Assembly (NCBI GenBank): GCA_014871385.1
Contig: CM026431.1
Span: forward strand, 6,646,469 to 6,710,468
DNA length: 64,000 nt
Direction: 5' to 3'
Source of the DNA: Ceratodon purpureus
Lineage: Eukaryota > Streptophyta > Bryopsida > Pseudoditrichales > Ditrichaceae
Shown: one piece after another, positions 1 through 13,100 of the stretch
Numbering within the stretch: position 1 is the stretch's first letter
Layout: every line of letters starts with the position of its first letter
Position numbers and translations under genes: made by a program
The notes under the pieces: generated by a model
The model's input: the letters and a program-made list of their open reading frames with translations, nothing else
Told to the model about the DNA's origin: nothing
Databases searched by the model: none

Positions 1-1
1 T

Positions 2-106
2 GTCGTCCCAGCAATGCCAACAGCAATGCTTAGGGCATTCGTAACTGCATATCATCGTGATTCTCTGAGCAAGATACTCGATGGAGGCGAAGAAGCACAC
101 TCTTGA
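2..106 (+). CDS. Possible C-terminal exon of an unrecognised gene (5' part outside window)
   Basis: Frame 2 is open from the first full codon to a TGA at 104-106 and gives 34 residues, with a segment AMLRAFVTAYHRDSLSKIL followed by an acidic end (DGGEEAHS). The segment looks like an amphipathic helix at the end of a protein, and its base composition is more balanced than the AT-rich DNA that follows. I do not recognise the family. It could be the last exon of a gene that begins left of the window, or a chance open frame. No start codon or splice site needed to settle this lies inside the window. Confidence 0.35.
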   Translation, partial: VVPAMPTAMLRAFVTAYHRDSLSKILDGGEEAHS

Positions 107-3100
107 ATTGCCTTCCGATATGTGCTAATCTCGTGGCTTTTACTTGCCACAGTGACAGGATTGGCACGCTAGTTCTTTTAACCGGAATATGGTATGGACG
201 TTCGTCTCAGGAGATACTTGAAGCTGCTCAAAGCTTTGAAGTTTTTGTTTACTGGACGAGAGTTTCAGTCATTATAAGTCACCTGTGGGTATTCCTAGAT
301 GATCAGTAACTCACATGAGGAAACTGGAGCACGGTTGCATCATAGGAATGTAAAACGTAATACTTATAGCATCTAGTAGCAATCATAAGAAGGATGGAGT
401 GCATCCCTGCTACTTTTAGATATTCAACATCAATCCTCCAGGACTTCGAGTATGTGTGGTGAGTATGCTCCTTGGGCCAAGTCTCTGTAGTAGTCAATTC
501 GACTGGGCTTCTGCTTTTGATGGCCGTGGAGACAACTTTTTTACAAGTCAAACTACCGAGCAATCTGTGCTGCAATCGTGTTAATCGGCACTTCGTCCGA
601 ATAGTCCACAGTGTATCCAACATTTGTGCATGCAGGTACTCGCTTGCACTGCTTTCGTTGCATTTGAGGATGATCGCTCTGGCGCTTGTCCTTCATTACT
701 ATTTTCTATGTCACTGTGTAGTCTGTGAGGGTGAAGGGCTCGCAATTCTCAAGAATGTTATGGTGTTGCTTTGCCTTTGTGAGGAAATGCTCATGGGCAT
801 AAGTGTAGAAGAAGAATTGGTGTTCATTTTAGAAAAGGTTGTTGGAGAATAGAAGAGTTGATTGAATTTAGATATTTGCACAGGCACTCAAGTTGTGCAT
901 GTTATGGATTCAGCACCTTGTTTTGTTAGACTTTGTATTTGTGAAGTGAATACACACGAGTTATTCAGAGGTACATGAAGGATGTGAATGATTTTGTAGT
1001 GTAGTACAAAATATTCTTAAATTTCAAATTACATTAGGACTTAGTAAGAATGATGGTTGTTATTTTCTGTTCCTCCATGGGCATCAACACCAACTCCATG
1101 GGCATCAACACCAATAGTAAATAGTTATGTAGACAAACATGTAAAGGACCTTAATTTGTGACTGATTTCAAACATTCTTTTTTAATGTTGTAGTACCAAG
1201 CTAGCATTAGATACACCAAATGATAATAGTAGGTAATGTCTTGAATATTCAAGCCAACAATGGTAAGAAATTCCTAATTACATATATTCCATTCAATATT
1301 GCAAAAGTTGGACTTATTAACTTCTTTGATTGATACAATTGCATCATATGGTGATGGATTTTGAAGTAGAATGTAATCCAAAAATTGTTATTTTTATGCC
1401 GCTTGGAGTTTTACCTTATAGACATTGCCAATACTACATACTTTCAATAATATCTATATGATTAATATATTTTATTAAAAAATATTGAAGGAAAGAGAGT
1501 AGATAGAGATAGATAGATATAACACATGTATGTGTGTAGATATTTAGAAAGATAGTAGGTAAAATATGAAATGAGAAATACAAAGTTATCTTATTGTATA
1601 AGGTTTTTAATGGATACATTTCAATTAGTGAATCAACTACAATGAGTTTTTATAAATAAGTACAAATTGCTTAACTTAATATTTTTTGTAAATCCAAATT
1701 CTTCCAAGTAAATATTGACCAAATTATATAAAGATGGATTTTAGAAAACGTTTAATAAATAAGCCAAATACGAAGAGTTAATCAAAGTTAATGGGATGAA
1801 TTACCAAAACTTTGCTAATAGCTAAACAATCCAAATGATAACATATATGCATAGCAAATGCATATAATTGCTATGACTATAAGCACATACTAAGCTTTAA
1901 CCATCTAAGGGTATCCTTCAAATAAAAAATTTCAAAAACCTTTTATGAAGAATTACTTTGAAAAGTATTTTAGAGATGATGTATAAATGAAGGTTGAAGA
2001 CTTTGGATTTTAGATTCCATTGTTAGAAGTAGATTTGATAATGCGATTATAAGTATTTACAAGAATATTTAAATCGTAAAACTAAAATGTCTTTGAAATT
2101 ATACTACAATCAAAATGTTGAGATCCTTCAATTTTATTTGTAGAAATGGGTTTAACATGAGATATTCTTTGTATAATTATTGATTTTATGAAATTTATCC
2201 AATAACTAAATTCAATGCAATTTTGACTTGGTCAAAATTTCCTATACTTCGGCTTTTGTAATTTTACTGAAAATGATTTATAGCAATATCAAATCCAACT
2301 ATAGAATAAAGAAGTGTTTTGATGAACTTATTTGTTAAAAACATTGGTGGTGAGAATATTTTTATATTAAATTTACACTAAAGAATTTAGAATTAAGGTC
2401 TTTGGGCATGGATTTCAAGGAAAAGAAAACAAAAATGCTAATTTTAATGTTAGAAACAAGAAGTTTGTTTGCACTATGTTCAACAATAATGTTTTTGCAT
2501 TGTAGAACAAATTATTTTTGACAATTTCAAAATATACTATTTTAGATTTTCAAATACAAGTTTTTTATCATAATAGAACATTTTAGACATGAAGGGGTCA
2601 CACTTTCTTTTGGTCAAATCATATCATTGTTTTATAGTTATATGTGTAAATAAATGTGACGTACAAAAATTCCAACTTTACAATTTTGGAATGGAAATAT
2701 TATAGATAATTTAGATCAAATTTGAACTTATGAAGCCTTATATATTGGAAGAACATAATTTTTTAATGCCAAAGTATTGTTTCAAAATCTTATTGTTTAG
2801 AGTTAAGAGTTGAGATTCTTCTTATACAATTCTTCCCTTGAAATAACTTTCAACAACAAAGTTATAAGTTATAAAATATTCTCTTGACAAGACACTATCA
2901 TAAGAAAATATTTATCTAAATACATCTATTTATCCAAAAAAAAATTTACAATGTCAAGTAATGGTCTACATTCTACAAAGTAGAAAACATCTAAAACTAG
3001 ATTCCATTAAAATGAAATGTTTGTGAAATCTTCAGAACATCTTGAATTGAGTTGAAATTTTTAACAAACAAATAAGAATTAAATTGCAACCAAATCCAAT

Positions 3101-3840
3101 TAGTTTCATTGAATTCAAAGTTTCAATGAGAAAAAAAGAATTTTTCAAAGTTTTAGTCATATATTGTATAATAAAATGACTTTTGATCTCTAAATAGACT
3201 ATTATTGTTGTCCAAACCACTTGTAGAGTTGAACATATTACTTCAAGTATTTTTGGATTTTCAATCAATATCTGGTGGAAAAAAAATTATTTTCAATGAA
3301 GGTATTATAATTTTTCATGCTTTACAAAAAGTTTAGCACCTCACATTCAAATTTGACATTATGTGAATTTGTCTTAGATTTAGAAAAGCTCTCTTCTATA
3401 AAAAAAAATTGTATTTATAAAGTAAATGAAAAGAGTTTACTACTTTTATTATCCTAGTATTCATAAAATATTTTTCTTTTACCGGCATGCTTCATTGGTT
3501 TTAATTTTTCCATCTCAATCATAACATAGCATCTCCTTTTCCACCTATGATATCCACCTTCCCTACAACCACTCTTTTAAACATTCAAATTAATGTAGTG
3601 CACTACACTATTCCAAAACTCTTCAATACAATCTGCAATATTCATAGATTTCAGCAATAACAATTTCACACACTCCAATAAAACTATCTGTACACATTTT
3701 AATAATCAACTTTTTGAAAAACACAAACTATTTTATTTGCCGCACAAATTCAAATTTAACGGGCCCCACTAATCAAATGCACCAAATGTGTCCACATCCC
3801 TCCTACCTCCATAAAATATAGTTGTAACCATTAATTCATC
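107..3840. other. AT-rich intergenic stretch, no gene found
   Basis: The first few hundred bases may be 3' UTR of the gene ending at 106. From about 1000 on, the DNA is strongly AT-rich with many stops in all frames, and the open frames present are short and low in complexity. A 21 bp unit beginning TCCATGGGCATC is directly repeated at 1075-1115. I see no RNA gene or transposon end here. Confidence 0.6.
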
Positions 3841-3849
3841 AATTTAAAC

Positions 3850-4460
3850 TGAGTGATGGAACAAACAAACACTTCATTCACACCAAACTCCTTCCAGAGG
3901 AAAAGTTCCTCTCTCTTTCCCAACAAACGTCATTGCCACTACCCGCCTCGCCCAGACACCCGGGCGGGTATCAACCCACCTCCGAAGCCCCAACCAAGGA
4001 CGTGCCCAGATTTCCCGAACATCGCATTCTTCCCATTAACCTCGGCGCCATCTATCACCTCGATCTCGCATCGAACTTCACATACCCACACAATCACACC
4101 GCCCCACCTCACACCCCACAGATCCGTCCTTTCCTGTTGTGGGTTTCCACAAATTCCCCGGGATCCTCTTCCCAAAGCTGCTCACCCCTTTTACCAGGGT
4201 CCCATTTATCAGAGCGCTCTGATCGGCAATCACTGAGTCGAATTGGTGGGTCGTGCTTCTACGGGTTCTATTTCTGTTGGGCTGGGTTCGATTCTGAGGT
4301 TTCCAAATCACTTTGGGTTTTTATGAGTGGGGCGTGTTTTTAGGGTTTTGGAGAATTTTCAGTTTTGTTGCATGTTTGGGGTTTATTGGTAGGCTAAGAT
4401 GTGGGATTCATGTTTTGTGTCCAATGTGTGATTCAGGTTGGGCAGCAACGGGGGTTCAAG
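3850..4460 (+). promoter_or_regulatory. Promoter / 5' UTR region of ERD2, with a possible UTR intron
   Basis: Composition changes here from AT-rich to GC- and pyrimidine-rich (for example CTCTCTCTTTCCC near 3910), as is common around plant transcription starts. A T-rich tract ending in CAG at 4436, 24 bases before the ATG, could be the acceptor of an intron in the 5' UTR, with a donor somewhere near 4238. The open frames in this stretch (3853-4343) are overlapping, proline-rich and unlike any family, so I treat them as non-coding. No TATA box stands out clearly. Confidence 0.4.
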
Positions 4461-6642
4461 ATGAATATATTCAGGCTGGCTGGAGATTTAACCCACTTGA
4501 TGAGCATAGTTGTGTTGCTCTTGAAGATTCACACCATCAAGTCATGTGCTGGTACTCTTCTTTCCAGAGCTGGGAGATTTCTTTGTTGTGAAGAGGGAAG
4601 TGGTTAAAGTTTGAGGAGATTGAGGTTTGGGTTGTGTTTGAAGTTGGAACTGTGGGGAGATTCAGTGTGATTGAAATGGTGGAGTTATGGAGTGGTGATG
4701 TGGGCTGAGAGTAGGGTTTTGTATTTGTGCTATCTTAGCTGCATTGGGTTCGTATGTGTCTTGGATGTCAATTTTCACTAGCTGGATTCGCTTATATTGG
4801 AGTTGAGTTGCTTTGTAGTTTATTAAGTTTTGTTTAGTTTTAGTGTATGTTGTATTTTGGATGTGTTTCATGTCGCTTCTTTGTTTTGTTGTTTGCTGGT
4901 TGATTTATGGAACAGAATGTGCACCTCATGGCTCTGTGAGGCATTATTATTAGTTGTTTTGTTGGGGGTTTAGGAATTATTCATGAATAGAAATGGCGTG
5001 TGATACTTCAGCGGAGTAAGTTTACTGTGTTTGGGATGTTTTATGATGAAGGCTAGTGGCTTCTCTTCTGTGTTTTTTCAGGAGTCTCACTGAAGACGCA
5101 GGAGCTCTATGCCCTTGTATTTGTGACGCGCTACCTGGATATATTCGTGACGTTCGTATCTTTCTATAACACTGTTATGAAGCTGATATTTCTGGGCACC
5201 TCGTTCTCTATCGTGTGGTACATGAGATATCAGAAAACAGTACGCGCGTCTTACGACAAGAACAACGACACATTTCGGCACTATCTTCTGATCCTGCCAT
5301 GTTTTGCGCTCTCTCTCTTGATCAATAACAGGTTCACATTTCGGGAGGTATGCCTAATCAACCGAGGATTCCAAATACTAAGGCTGTTGTTTGATTGTGT
5401 GAGGAGGAATTAAGGAGAAGCCTGCGGAGTTTTGCTTGTTTGTGGATGTGTAGAATGTTTGAATAGTCATTGCCTGCACGTTGTTTTTGTTTTGTAGCTT
5501 AAGTACATATTTGTTTGTTCCTGGCGGTAATTCAAAGACTCGATAAAGATTGAGTAGCTGTTTTCTTCATTTATATTTATTTTTCGTTTTACCTTCGATT
5601 CGAGGAAAAATTAAACCATGCACTTGAGGGTTGAACGTATGGCAATGATGGGGATCTTACTTTCTAGAAGCAGGATGCTTTGAAGAGCCATCCTCCTAGA
5701 CATCTGTACTCTTGGATAGTTACATCTAGAACTCTTTCGCTTGTCTTAAGGATGTTTGTTTTGTTTGGGCTGGTATCGGAATAGATTATGTGGACTTTCT
5801 CTTTGTATCTGGAGGCAGTCGCTATAATACCACAATTGGTGTTGTTGCAACGAACAAGAAATGTTGACAACCTTACAGGCAACTACGTCTTCTTCCTTGG
5901 GTATGTCACTATTTTCATGTTCCTGTTTGCTGCTTCAGAAGTGGAGCCCTTGTCAACTCTTGGCCGTTGGTCTTGCTTTACTTTGACTCTTAAACCTTTT
6001 ACCTCCATTTATATAATATTCAACCTTACACATTGAAATTCAGGTCTGCCATTTCAAACTTACTGTACTGCTTATTCTAGGTAGGAATTTCATGGTCTGA
6101 CTTTTTCTTTGAATGCTGATCCCTCGTTTGACAGGGCATATCGTGGATTGTACCTCGTCAATTGGATCTATCGATACTTCACGGAACCTCACTACCATCA
6201 ATGGATAAGTACGTAGAACAGCATGGTTAATACTGCTTGTTTAACACTTCATACTTTCTTGAAACCTGCTTGGTTTTTTATTTTACTTGGATTACTTACA
6301 GTAGTATCGTTGCGTGGTAATATCAAATTGAACCTCTGCTTGTCTTCTTCACTTTTTCTGAGCATATACTTTCTATTTTGCAGCCTGGATTGCAGGAATC
6401 GTTCAGACGGCATTGTACGCCGATTTCTTTTACTACTACTTCCAAAGGTACAACTCTGCTACTGCCTCCCTTTAGTCATAATTTATACACATTGGCCTGT
6501 GCTGTATCTAGTTGATAGATAAGTGGATCAGTTCACATCGGTTGATCTAACTAATGTTGCTGGTGATGTTGACATTTGAGGGAATGGTTTTTGCTTGTCT
6601 TGCAGCTGGAAGAACAACGAGAAACTCAAACTACCAGCTTAG
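4461..6642 (+). CDS. ERD2: ER lumen protein-retaining receptor (KDEL/HDEL receptor, ERD2 type)
   Basis: This is a seven-helix membrane receptor that binds the C-terminal K/HDEL signal of escaped ER proteins in the Golgi and returns them in COPI vesicles. Six exons join in frame: 4461-4551, 5082-5347, 5785-5900, 6135-6208, 6384-6447 and 6606-6642, all with GT-AG introns, giving 215 residues, the usual family length. Family landmarks run without a break: MNIFRLAGDLTH at the start, IHTIKSCAG, SLKTQELYALVFVTRYLD, SYDKNNDTFRHY, VDNLTGNYVFFLG, AYRGLYLVNWIYRYF and FFYYYFQ near the end. The C-terminus (KNNEKLKLPA) keeps lysines of the kind used for COPI sorting. The start is the first ATG that gives the conserved N-terminus. 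The gene looks intact and ordinary. Confidence 0.95.
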
Positions 6643-9330
6643 AGCTATGTCGCAAAGGAGGGTTTTAATCAAGTACGACTTAGAGTTGTGCATCTCACAA
6701 GAACCTCGTCCTTTTCCAGCATACATATCATGGATAGTCTTGTGCTCACGCCAGTTCTCCTGGTGCGGCTCTAGTATACGGTTGTCTGCCTTGAATACAG
6801 GACTTTCGAAAGACAGTAGTGTTTCTCTTATCATTCATTATGTGACCTTGGTCCATATCAGTCACAGCCGCCAATTGCCGAGCTTGTTTACGGACTGGTT
6901 GTGTCAAACGGTTACCTTTTTTCATTAGATGATTTATTGGACAGCTCCATCAATCGAGCCCTTGACGATGAGAAGGGAGAAACGAGTTACTTCTTTTTAA
7001 TCAACATCTGAGCTTCTCTTGTCTTCCAATCTGACACATTCATTACACTCGATCAGATAAGATGGGATCGGTGAGATGATTTCTCGTTTCTACGCTTGTA
7101 AGGAGACTTGTCATCGCTTTCGGTGCTGGGCCTGATCGTCAGTCTAACACTGGTGTCTATATCGATTTTGTGCATTTTGAAATTCTGTCAAAAGCTGCAA
7201 AGTTGTGAAATCTGCCTCATTGAATGCCAAGTATTTGGACAATCATTGATCAAAACCGCTGATAATGTATTGAGAATATCATTCTAACTAGTGTTGCACC
7301 ATTAGATTGTGGGCCTTGAGCCAACATGTTTAAACAGACTTCATAAGATGGCATGAAATGAAACGTGGATCATGAAAACAAAAGAGAATATCGAATTGTT
7401 ACCACAAGCTCTATGCATTCTACTAAACATTACTCTTATTACATATGTGAAAATTAAAAATTGTTTATGTCTGAAAGTGTCGAGCACTACGAAACTTGTT
7501 GTCACCCAATATATTAATTATCAGATATATGGTTAAAATCTAAGATAATGTACATATTTATTCGTTCATTCCTTCACTGATTTCTTCGTTCATTCATTCC
7601 ATCCTTTGTGTCTGTTTTCAATTGAATGGAGGTTACAAGAGCTCCAAATTCTACCAAAGAGAGGTCCCTCGGTTTCTCAAACTATCTTGTTTTGTTTTGT
7701 TTTTTTGTTTTTTTGATTTTTTTGGCCATGTATTCCTGTGACAATGATATTAAAAATACATAAAATTTTCACATTTCTAAAAGAAAATAAAAAATTTCCA
7801 CTGATAAAGATGAGCCCATGGTGTTAACATTACATATCTTCACCACATGGCACACAACATTTCATTAAAAAGAAAATCAAAATATCAATGATGATACTTT
7901 GAGGAAGTCATTTTTCTAAAATAAATAAATTTTTGAAGGGAAAAAAAAGGATTCAAAATATTTTACAAAGAGATAAAAATAATTGCAACACTTTAAATAA
8001 ATATGAAACTCTACCCAAGCGAGCCTACACTTTGGCTACATCATATTCAACTATCATATCTGGACCATTTTCAAGCCATCTACCAAATTTGCATGAACCG
8101 TTAGCAAATCACTTCTGGGCCGACTCAAGTTTGATTTTTTCAAAAGAAAGATGCCGGAGCCGCTGGATGCATGCCCATCCCTTGCTTGCGGCGGCTCTAG
8201 AAGCTCCAGCTCCAGCCCGACTTTGGATGGCTGGTACTTGTTGTTTTTGTCTTCGCTAGGGTGCTGGTCCGCCTTGGTGTAGCCCTGCTATCAGCGAGGA
8301 TTTGTCTAAAAACTCCCTTTCAGTGTGGCTCAGAGTACATACTTGAGAGGGGTGGGGCATAATATTGCCCTTAGTATTATATTGGTGTAGGGCCTACTTA
8401 ATCTCAAGGGAAACCTTTAGATATTTTGGGACATCACGCCCCAAATCTAGCAAAATTTAAAAAATTTAAAAAAAGTCCCTATAACCTTAAAACGGATACA
8501 TCTAGAAAAATGGACCGACCTGAACATGGGCTCTCAGCCACGCTTATTGGAAGAAAATGAAATTGTGAGTCCTTCTACATAAATTGAGGATAGACTACCC
8601 ACTTTAACCTTAATTTTGTACCTTATCTTCATTTCTCTCGAATCTCTCTTACCATCAGATTTTTGATCTATGAATGGAGTAGCTTTACTCTTTTCACCTT
8701 GGACTTCTCATTTGGAACCCTAATTATATGTCTATTCTTCATCTTTGTGGGAACTATCGTCCAATTAGTTGTGTAATCAAGCTACTTTTGACCTAAGAAG
8801 TATTTTGATGCGGAAATTCAAAGTGCAAACAAAGAGTTACCCAAATCACTCCATTCATAGGTCAAATGTGAGGTCTTCTATGAGGTCGAATGTGAGGTCT
8901 CCTATGAAGAGCCATCACATGATTAGGGTTAGAAATGAACACAGGCTATTGCTGCTTTAAATACCCGTACCCAGCAGATAAGATGTCCCTGACTAAGGCC
9001 CCACCTTGGAAGTTGGAAGTTGAGTTTGTGCACACCACTTTCAACAGAGAAACTCCAACATCTGCTCCAGTTCGCTGCCAGTGTTCGTTAAACCGCGCCC
9101 ACAGAAAAACCCAGCCACTATTCGTCTGCCTGAGCCCGGACAGGCCCACACGAAGGAAAACCAAGTGTCGGCCATGTCTTCGCACCAGGTGTAGCCCACT
9201 GCGCCCTCCCCCGACACGGCGCCCCCCTCCACTTCTCCCATCTGGCACCCGCGTGATCCTTATGGTCGCGCCTCCCAGCTCCCTCCCTCGCTCCGTTCTC
9301 CGCCCCGTTTTCATGCTCCCCATTTGCAAC
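6643..9330. other. Intergenic region; degenerate repeat, no gene found
   Basis: About 6643-7250 is probably ERD2 3' UTR and downstream DNA. The stretch 7250-8000 is AT-rich with T and A runs. Around 8345-8570 lies a repeat also found near 34045-34260 (listed separately). Between about 8940 and 9330 the DNA is GC-rich, with overlapping open frames on both strands (8935-9390 +, 8946-9356 -) that have proline/arginine-biased, family-less translations. I regard these as by-products of base composition rather than genes. Confidence 0.5.
8345..8570 (+). repeat. Dispersed repeat, family B copy 1
   Basis: This block shares ordered motifs with 34045-34260 in the same orientation: GTGGGGCA..., TGCCC, ATTAT...TAGGG, CTTA/GATCTCAAG, a T/A run, then GGGCTCTCAGCCAC or GGGCTCTGAGCCAC and a purine-rich end. 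A weaker relative may sit near 23160-23560. The copies are diverged by eye. The element class is unknown; an LTR remnant is possible. Confidence 0.5.
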
Positions 9331-9339
9331 AGACCCCTG

Positions 9340-9820
9340 TTTCCATCTCTACACAATATTCACTTCACAAGCCCATTTCACTTACTTTAACATGAGTTTC
9401 TAGTAACTCATTAGCATCAGAATCTCCCATTTCCACCTCTACCATGGCATGTCATTCATTTGAGATCCTTTTAAACAATGAGTTTTCTGGTATCAAATAA
9501 ACATCCGGCTCCCATTTCTACCTCTACCATTGCAAGGTATTCATTTGAGGTACATAAGTTTCTGGTACCCCTTTAGCATCAAGCTCCCATTTCCAGCTTT
9601 ACTAGTGCAAGGCCTTCATTTGAGAGCCTTAGAAAACGTAAGTTTCTGGTACCCCATTAGCACCAGGCTCTCATTTCCAGCTTTACAATAGCATGGTAAT
9701 TCATTTGAGATCCTTTTAAACTTAAGTTACTAGTACCTCATAAGCACCAGGCTCCCATTTCCATCTCTACTATTGCATGGTTTTCGTTTCATACGCTTTG
9801 AACATAGTTTTCTAGTTTTA
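9340..9820. repeat. Minisatellite, ~75-85 bp unit, about five to six degenerate copies
   Basis: The core CTCCCATTTCCACCTCTACC, or a close variant, recurs at about 9425, 9510, 9585, 9670 and 9753, each followed by a TTCATTTGAG segment and then by TTTCTGGTACCCCATTAGCA or a variant. Spacings are roughly 75-85 bases. A more decayed copy precedes the first. The array lies upstream of the LEA/DUF4149 gene, starting about 0.8 kb and ending about 340 bases before its ATG, so it may be inside the promoter. Confidence 0.8.
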
Positions 9821-10159
9821 TTATTTTTATTTTTCTACATGGGTACTGGAAATGGGACACTGTTGCTAATGGCGACCTTCAAACCGCGCGTGAACCAGCC
9901 CTGCATGCTCCTTGGCACATGCCACTTGGCTCGTCGTGAGGAGACCAAGTAAACCTCAAAGTTGTCATCTTTGCCCATGGTTTTTCTACATAAATGTGAC
10001 ATCTTGAAGCAAGATTTTTTCTTTCTTGGGACTGGTTTCCGTTTTTTGATCGAACAGGGAGGTTGGGTGCCATGTCGGGTTGAGTTGAGAGCGGCAGTGT
10101 TGAGTTGTGTTCAGTGATTGAGAGAGTTTTTGTTTGGGAGAGTCGATTGAGAGTCTGCG

Positions 10160-13100
10160 ATGATGAATATAGTGGCGTTAGCCATGCTGTTGTCCTCCCT
10201 GGGGTCGATGATGGTGTTGTCGCCGGAGCCCATGCTGGTGAGGAGTTCGGCGGATGGGGAGAGTGCAATGGATGCAGTGAAGGAGGCAGCGCAGGGGACG
10301 TTTCTGAAGGCGGAGGAGACGGTGGCCGCGGCGAAGGATACCGTGGTGAGGGGCGTGGAGGGCGTGACGAAGCCCGTGGAGACGTCGTTGGGGTGGTTTA
10401 AGAAGAAGCCGAAGCCGGAGGATCACCTGGCGGTTGCTAGAGAGAAAGCGGCTGAGGCCAAGGAGGCGTTTCAGGATGCGAGTGGGCAGCTGAAAGACGC
10501 CACGGTGGAGAAGTTCGGTTCGGTTGCTGAGAGTGCCAAGGGGAAGGCCGCGGATGCATTTCGTGAAACTGGTACGGGGAGCCTCTCATTGCATTGAGAA
10601 GTCCCTTGTGTGTGCTATCTTTTGTCTTTTCAATCCTCGCGTTGAGTAGGTTTGAAGAGAGGGGTTTCGAGGGGTTAAGCGTAACTTCTGGGTTTAAGGT
10701 GCATATTGCTATTTTTTAATGGTTGTTGTTTTTGGGGAAGTGGTCCACATTGAGGCGAACAGTCGTTGTAGTAGTAATCTAGTTTGCATTTCATGTGAAG
10801 TGATGGTACCAAGAGCCTCAGTTTGTGTTTCATGGAATGCCATGAGAAAGCTTGGTTATGTTCTTGGGAATGTTTTGTGACATTTTGTTGTGGACTTTGA
10901 GAATGTCGTTACGGGGTCTAAGACCGATGCTATTCTCTTGGTTAGGTTTTTGTACATTTGCTAAGGTTAATGGAGTTTGCTAATTATTTTCCTCGTGTGA
11001 AAGAAGTCAGCAGCTTCATTTTGTTTTTTAGGGTGGGGTAGTGAGGCTTTTCTGTGTTGTCATTCATTGCTTTTATGCTTCGTTAGTATTTTTTATCCAT
11101 GGAGGACTCTTTGAGCGAGAGGTTTGAATGGTGTGAGTGATGAATTATGTGCAGGGAAGTATGTGGGTGATAAAGCATCAGGAGCAGCGGGAGCTGCCAA
11201 GGATGCGGCCGGGAAAGCGGAGGAAGTTGCAGTGGATAGCGCTCATACTGTTTACAACAAAGCCTATGATACTGCTGCCGCGACGGGAGACAAAGCAGGG
11301 TCCGCGATTCGGAGGGTGAGCTCCCCCTTTTTTTGGCTATATTGTTTCGAGGTTATTATGTATGCTACATGCATACAATGATTAGTGGAAGGTGGTTTGA
11401 AATCCCAGTTTGAAGTAGAACGTATGGTTCTGAATTGTCAATATTACCATTCTTGGTTGTTGTGCACCTGAGATAACTTAGGGGCCGTTTTAGTGCGGAA
11501 TCCTTGTAGCATTTATTATTATGTGACTCAAGCTGCATAGGTGCAACATAACTATGTTCCGTTTTGATGTTATAACCTCCTGTGCACACCACAAGATCTT
11601 TATCTGAAATTTATATCTTACGAGATCGATTTACTTGTAAATTATTGCAGACGGCTTCGCGGGCAAAAGAAGGTGCGGAGGACCTGTATGACTCTGCATC
11701 TGAGACGTTTGGTTCAGCTAAGGAGAAAACATATGAAAAAGCTGGGGAAGCGAAGGACAAGGTCTATGAAGGAACAGAGAAAGCTCGTGACGCAGTCGTT
11801 GAGAATGTCCACTTGGGAGTGGACAAGACCAAGGGGACGGCCATTGATGCTGCTGAGAAGGTGAAGGAGACCGGGGAGTACGCTGTTCATGAGACGAAAG
11901 AGACTGGCCAAGGAATATTTGGGAAGGTGAAAGACGCAGCTTGCAGAACTGCAGAGTGCCTGCGAGCGCGGGCGCACGAGGCTGGATCCTTTCTACCTCA
12001 CGTAGGCCAAGGACTTGGCTATGTGTACAACGACGGGAAGGCTGCTGCTGGTGACACTACTGAATCTTTAAGGAAGACAGCTAGCAATGCGGCTGAAAAT
12101 GCTGGTGAAGCAGCGGAGAACGCTAAAGAATGGACGCGGGATACTGCCAGACAATCTTACGATAGTGCAAGAGATAGAGCTGGTGATTATTATCAGGAAG
12201 GAAGAGAGTGGGCAGAAGATACGTATGATTCTGGGAGAGATGCGGCCCGGGAGTATTATGATGAGGCTGGGCGACGTTACAGGAGTGCAAGAGACTACTA
12301 TGATGGGCCTAGTGACTACTACAGAGGCAGAGGTGGTAGGCAGCAGTATAGAGACCGTCCCAGAGATGCTCCTTCGAGGTATTACGATGCGGCGAAAGAA
12401 GAAGCGCAAGATTTCTACGATCATGAGATAAGGGACAGAGCGAGATATGCTTACAGGAGTGCCAGAGATACAGGAGGGGCTTACTATGACGATGCAAAAG
12501 ACAGAATGGGAAGAAACATTCCTGGAAAACATCAAGGGAGCTCCAGAGATTATTACGAAGGATCGAGGCGAAGGGCCCCTGAAGGATACCGTGGTGCACG
12601 GGATGCTGATGAAGAATATTACGAGAGAGCGAGGTTCAAACCCGATGATCTCGATGATCTTGGGGCAGTGGTGGAGTCTTTGGGCTGGCGTCGCTTTGGA
12701 AAGGTGCCGAAAGATCATAAGGGTGTGGAGTCCTCGAAAGAGGTAGTGATTGGAGACGTGAAATATGTTTGGCAAGGAAAAGGCGAGCCTCGTAGTGATG
12801 AGACTGCGTTTCACCACATGAAAAACTCTGTGAAGGGTGCCGCACACACGGTGGGTGAAAAACTGGGCCTTGTGAAGGATCGCGTAAAAGAAGGTGCGGA
12901 GAATGTGCGCGACAGCAGCGTACGTGCCAGGGATCAGGCTTATGATCCTCTGGCCAAACATCCCCACTACTGGGAACATGATGATGACCATAACGTTGAT
13001 GAGGGCGACGAGTCGATTATCACCAAGGGGGCACGGAATGTAAAGGAAGGGGTGAGGAATGCAGGCCAGGCGTATGAGGCACAGCGCTCCAAAGCGGGAG

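Noticed and set aside
3853-4343. Overlapping proline-rich open frames on both strands
   Set aside because: They lie in the GC-rich ERD2 promoter/5' UTR, have biased composition and no family resemblance.
8935-9390. 151-codon open frame with a longer shadow on the minus strand
   Set aside because: Both strands are open because the DNA is GC-rich; translations are Pro/Arg-biased with no motif.
12068-12991. 307-codon minus-strand frame
   Set aside because: It is the antisense shadow of the LEA exon; its Ser/Ile/Val pattern mirrors the Asp/Tyr/Arg codons of the real frame.
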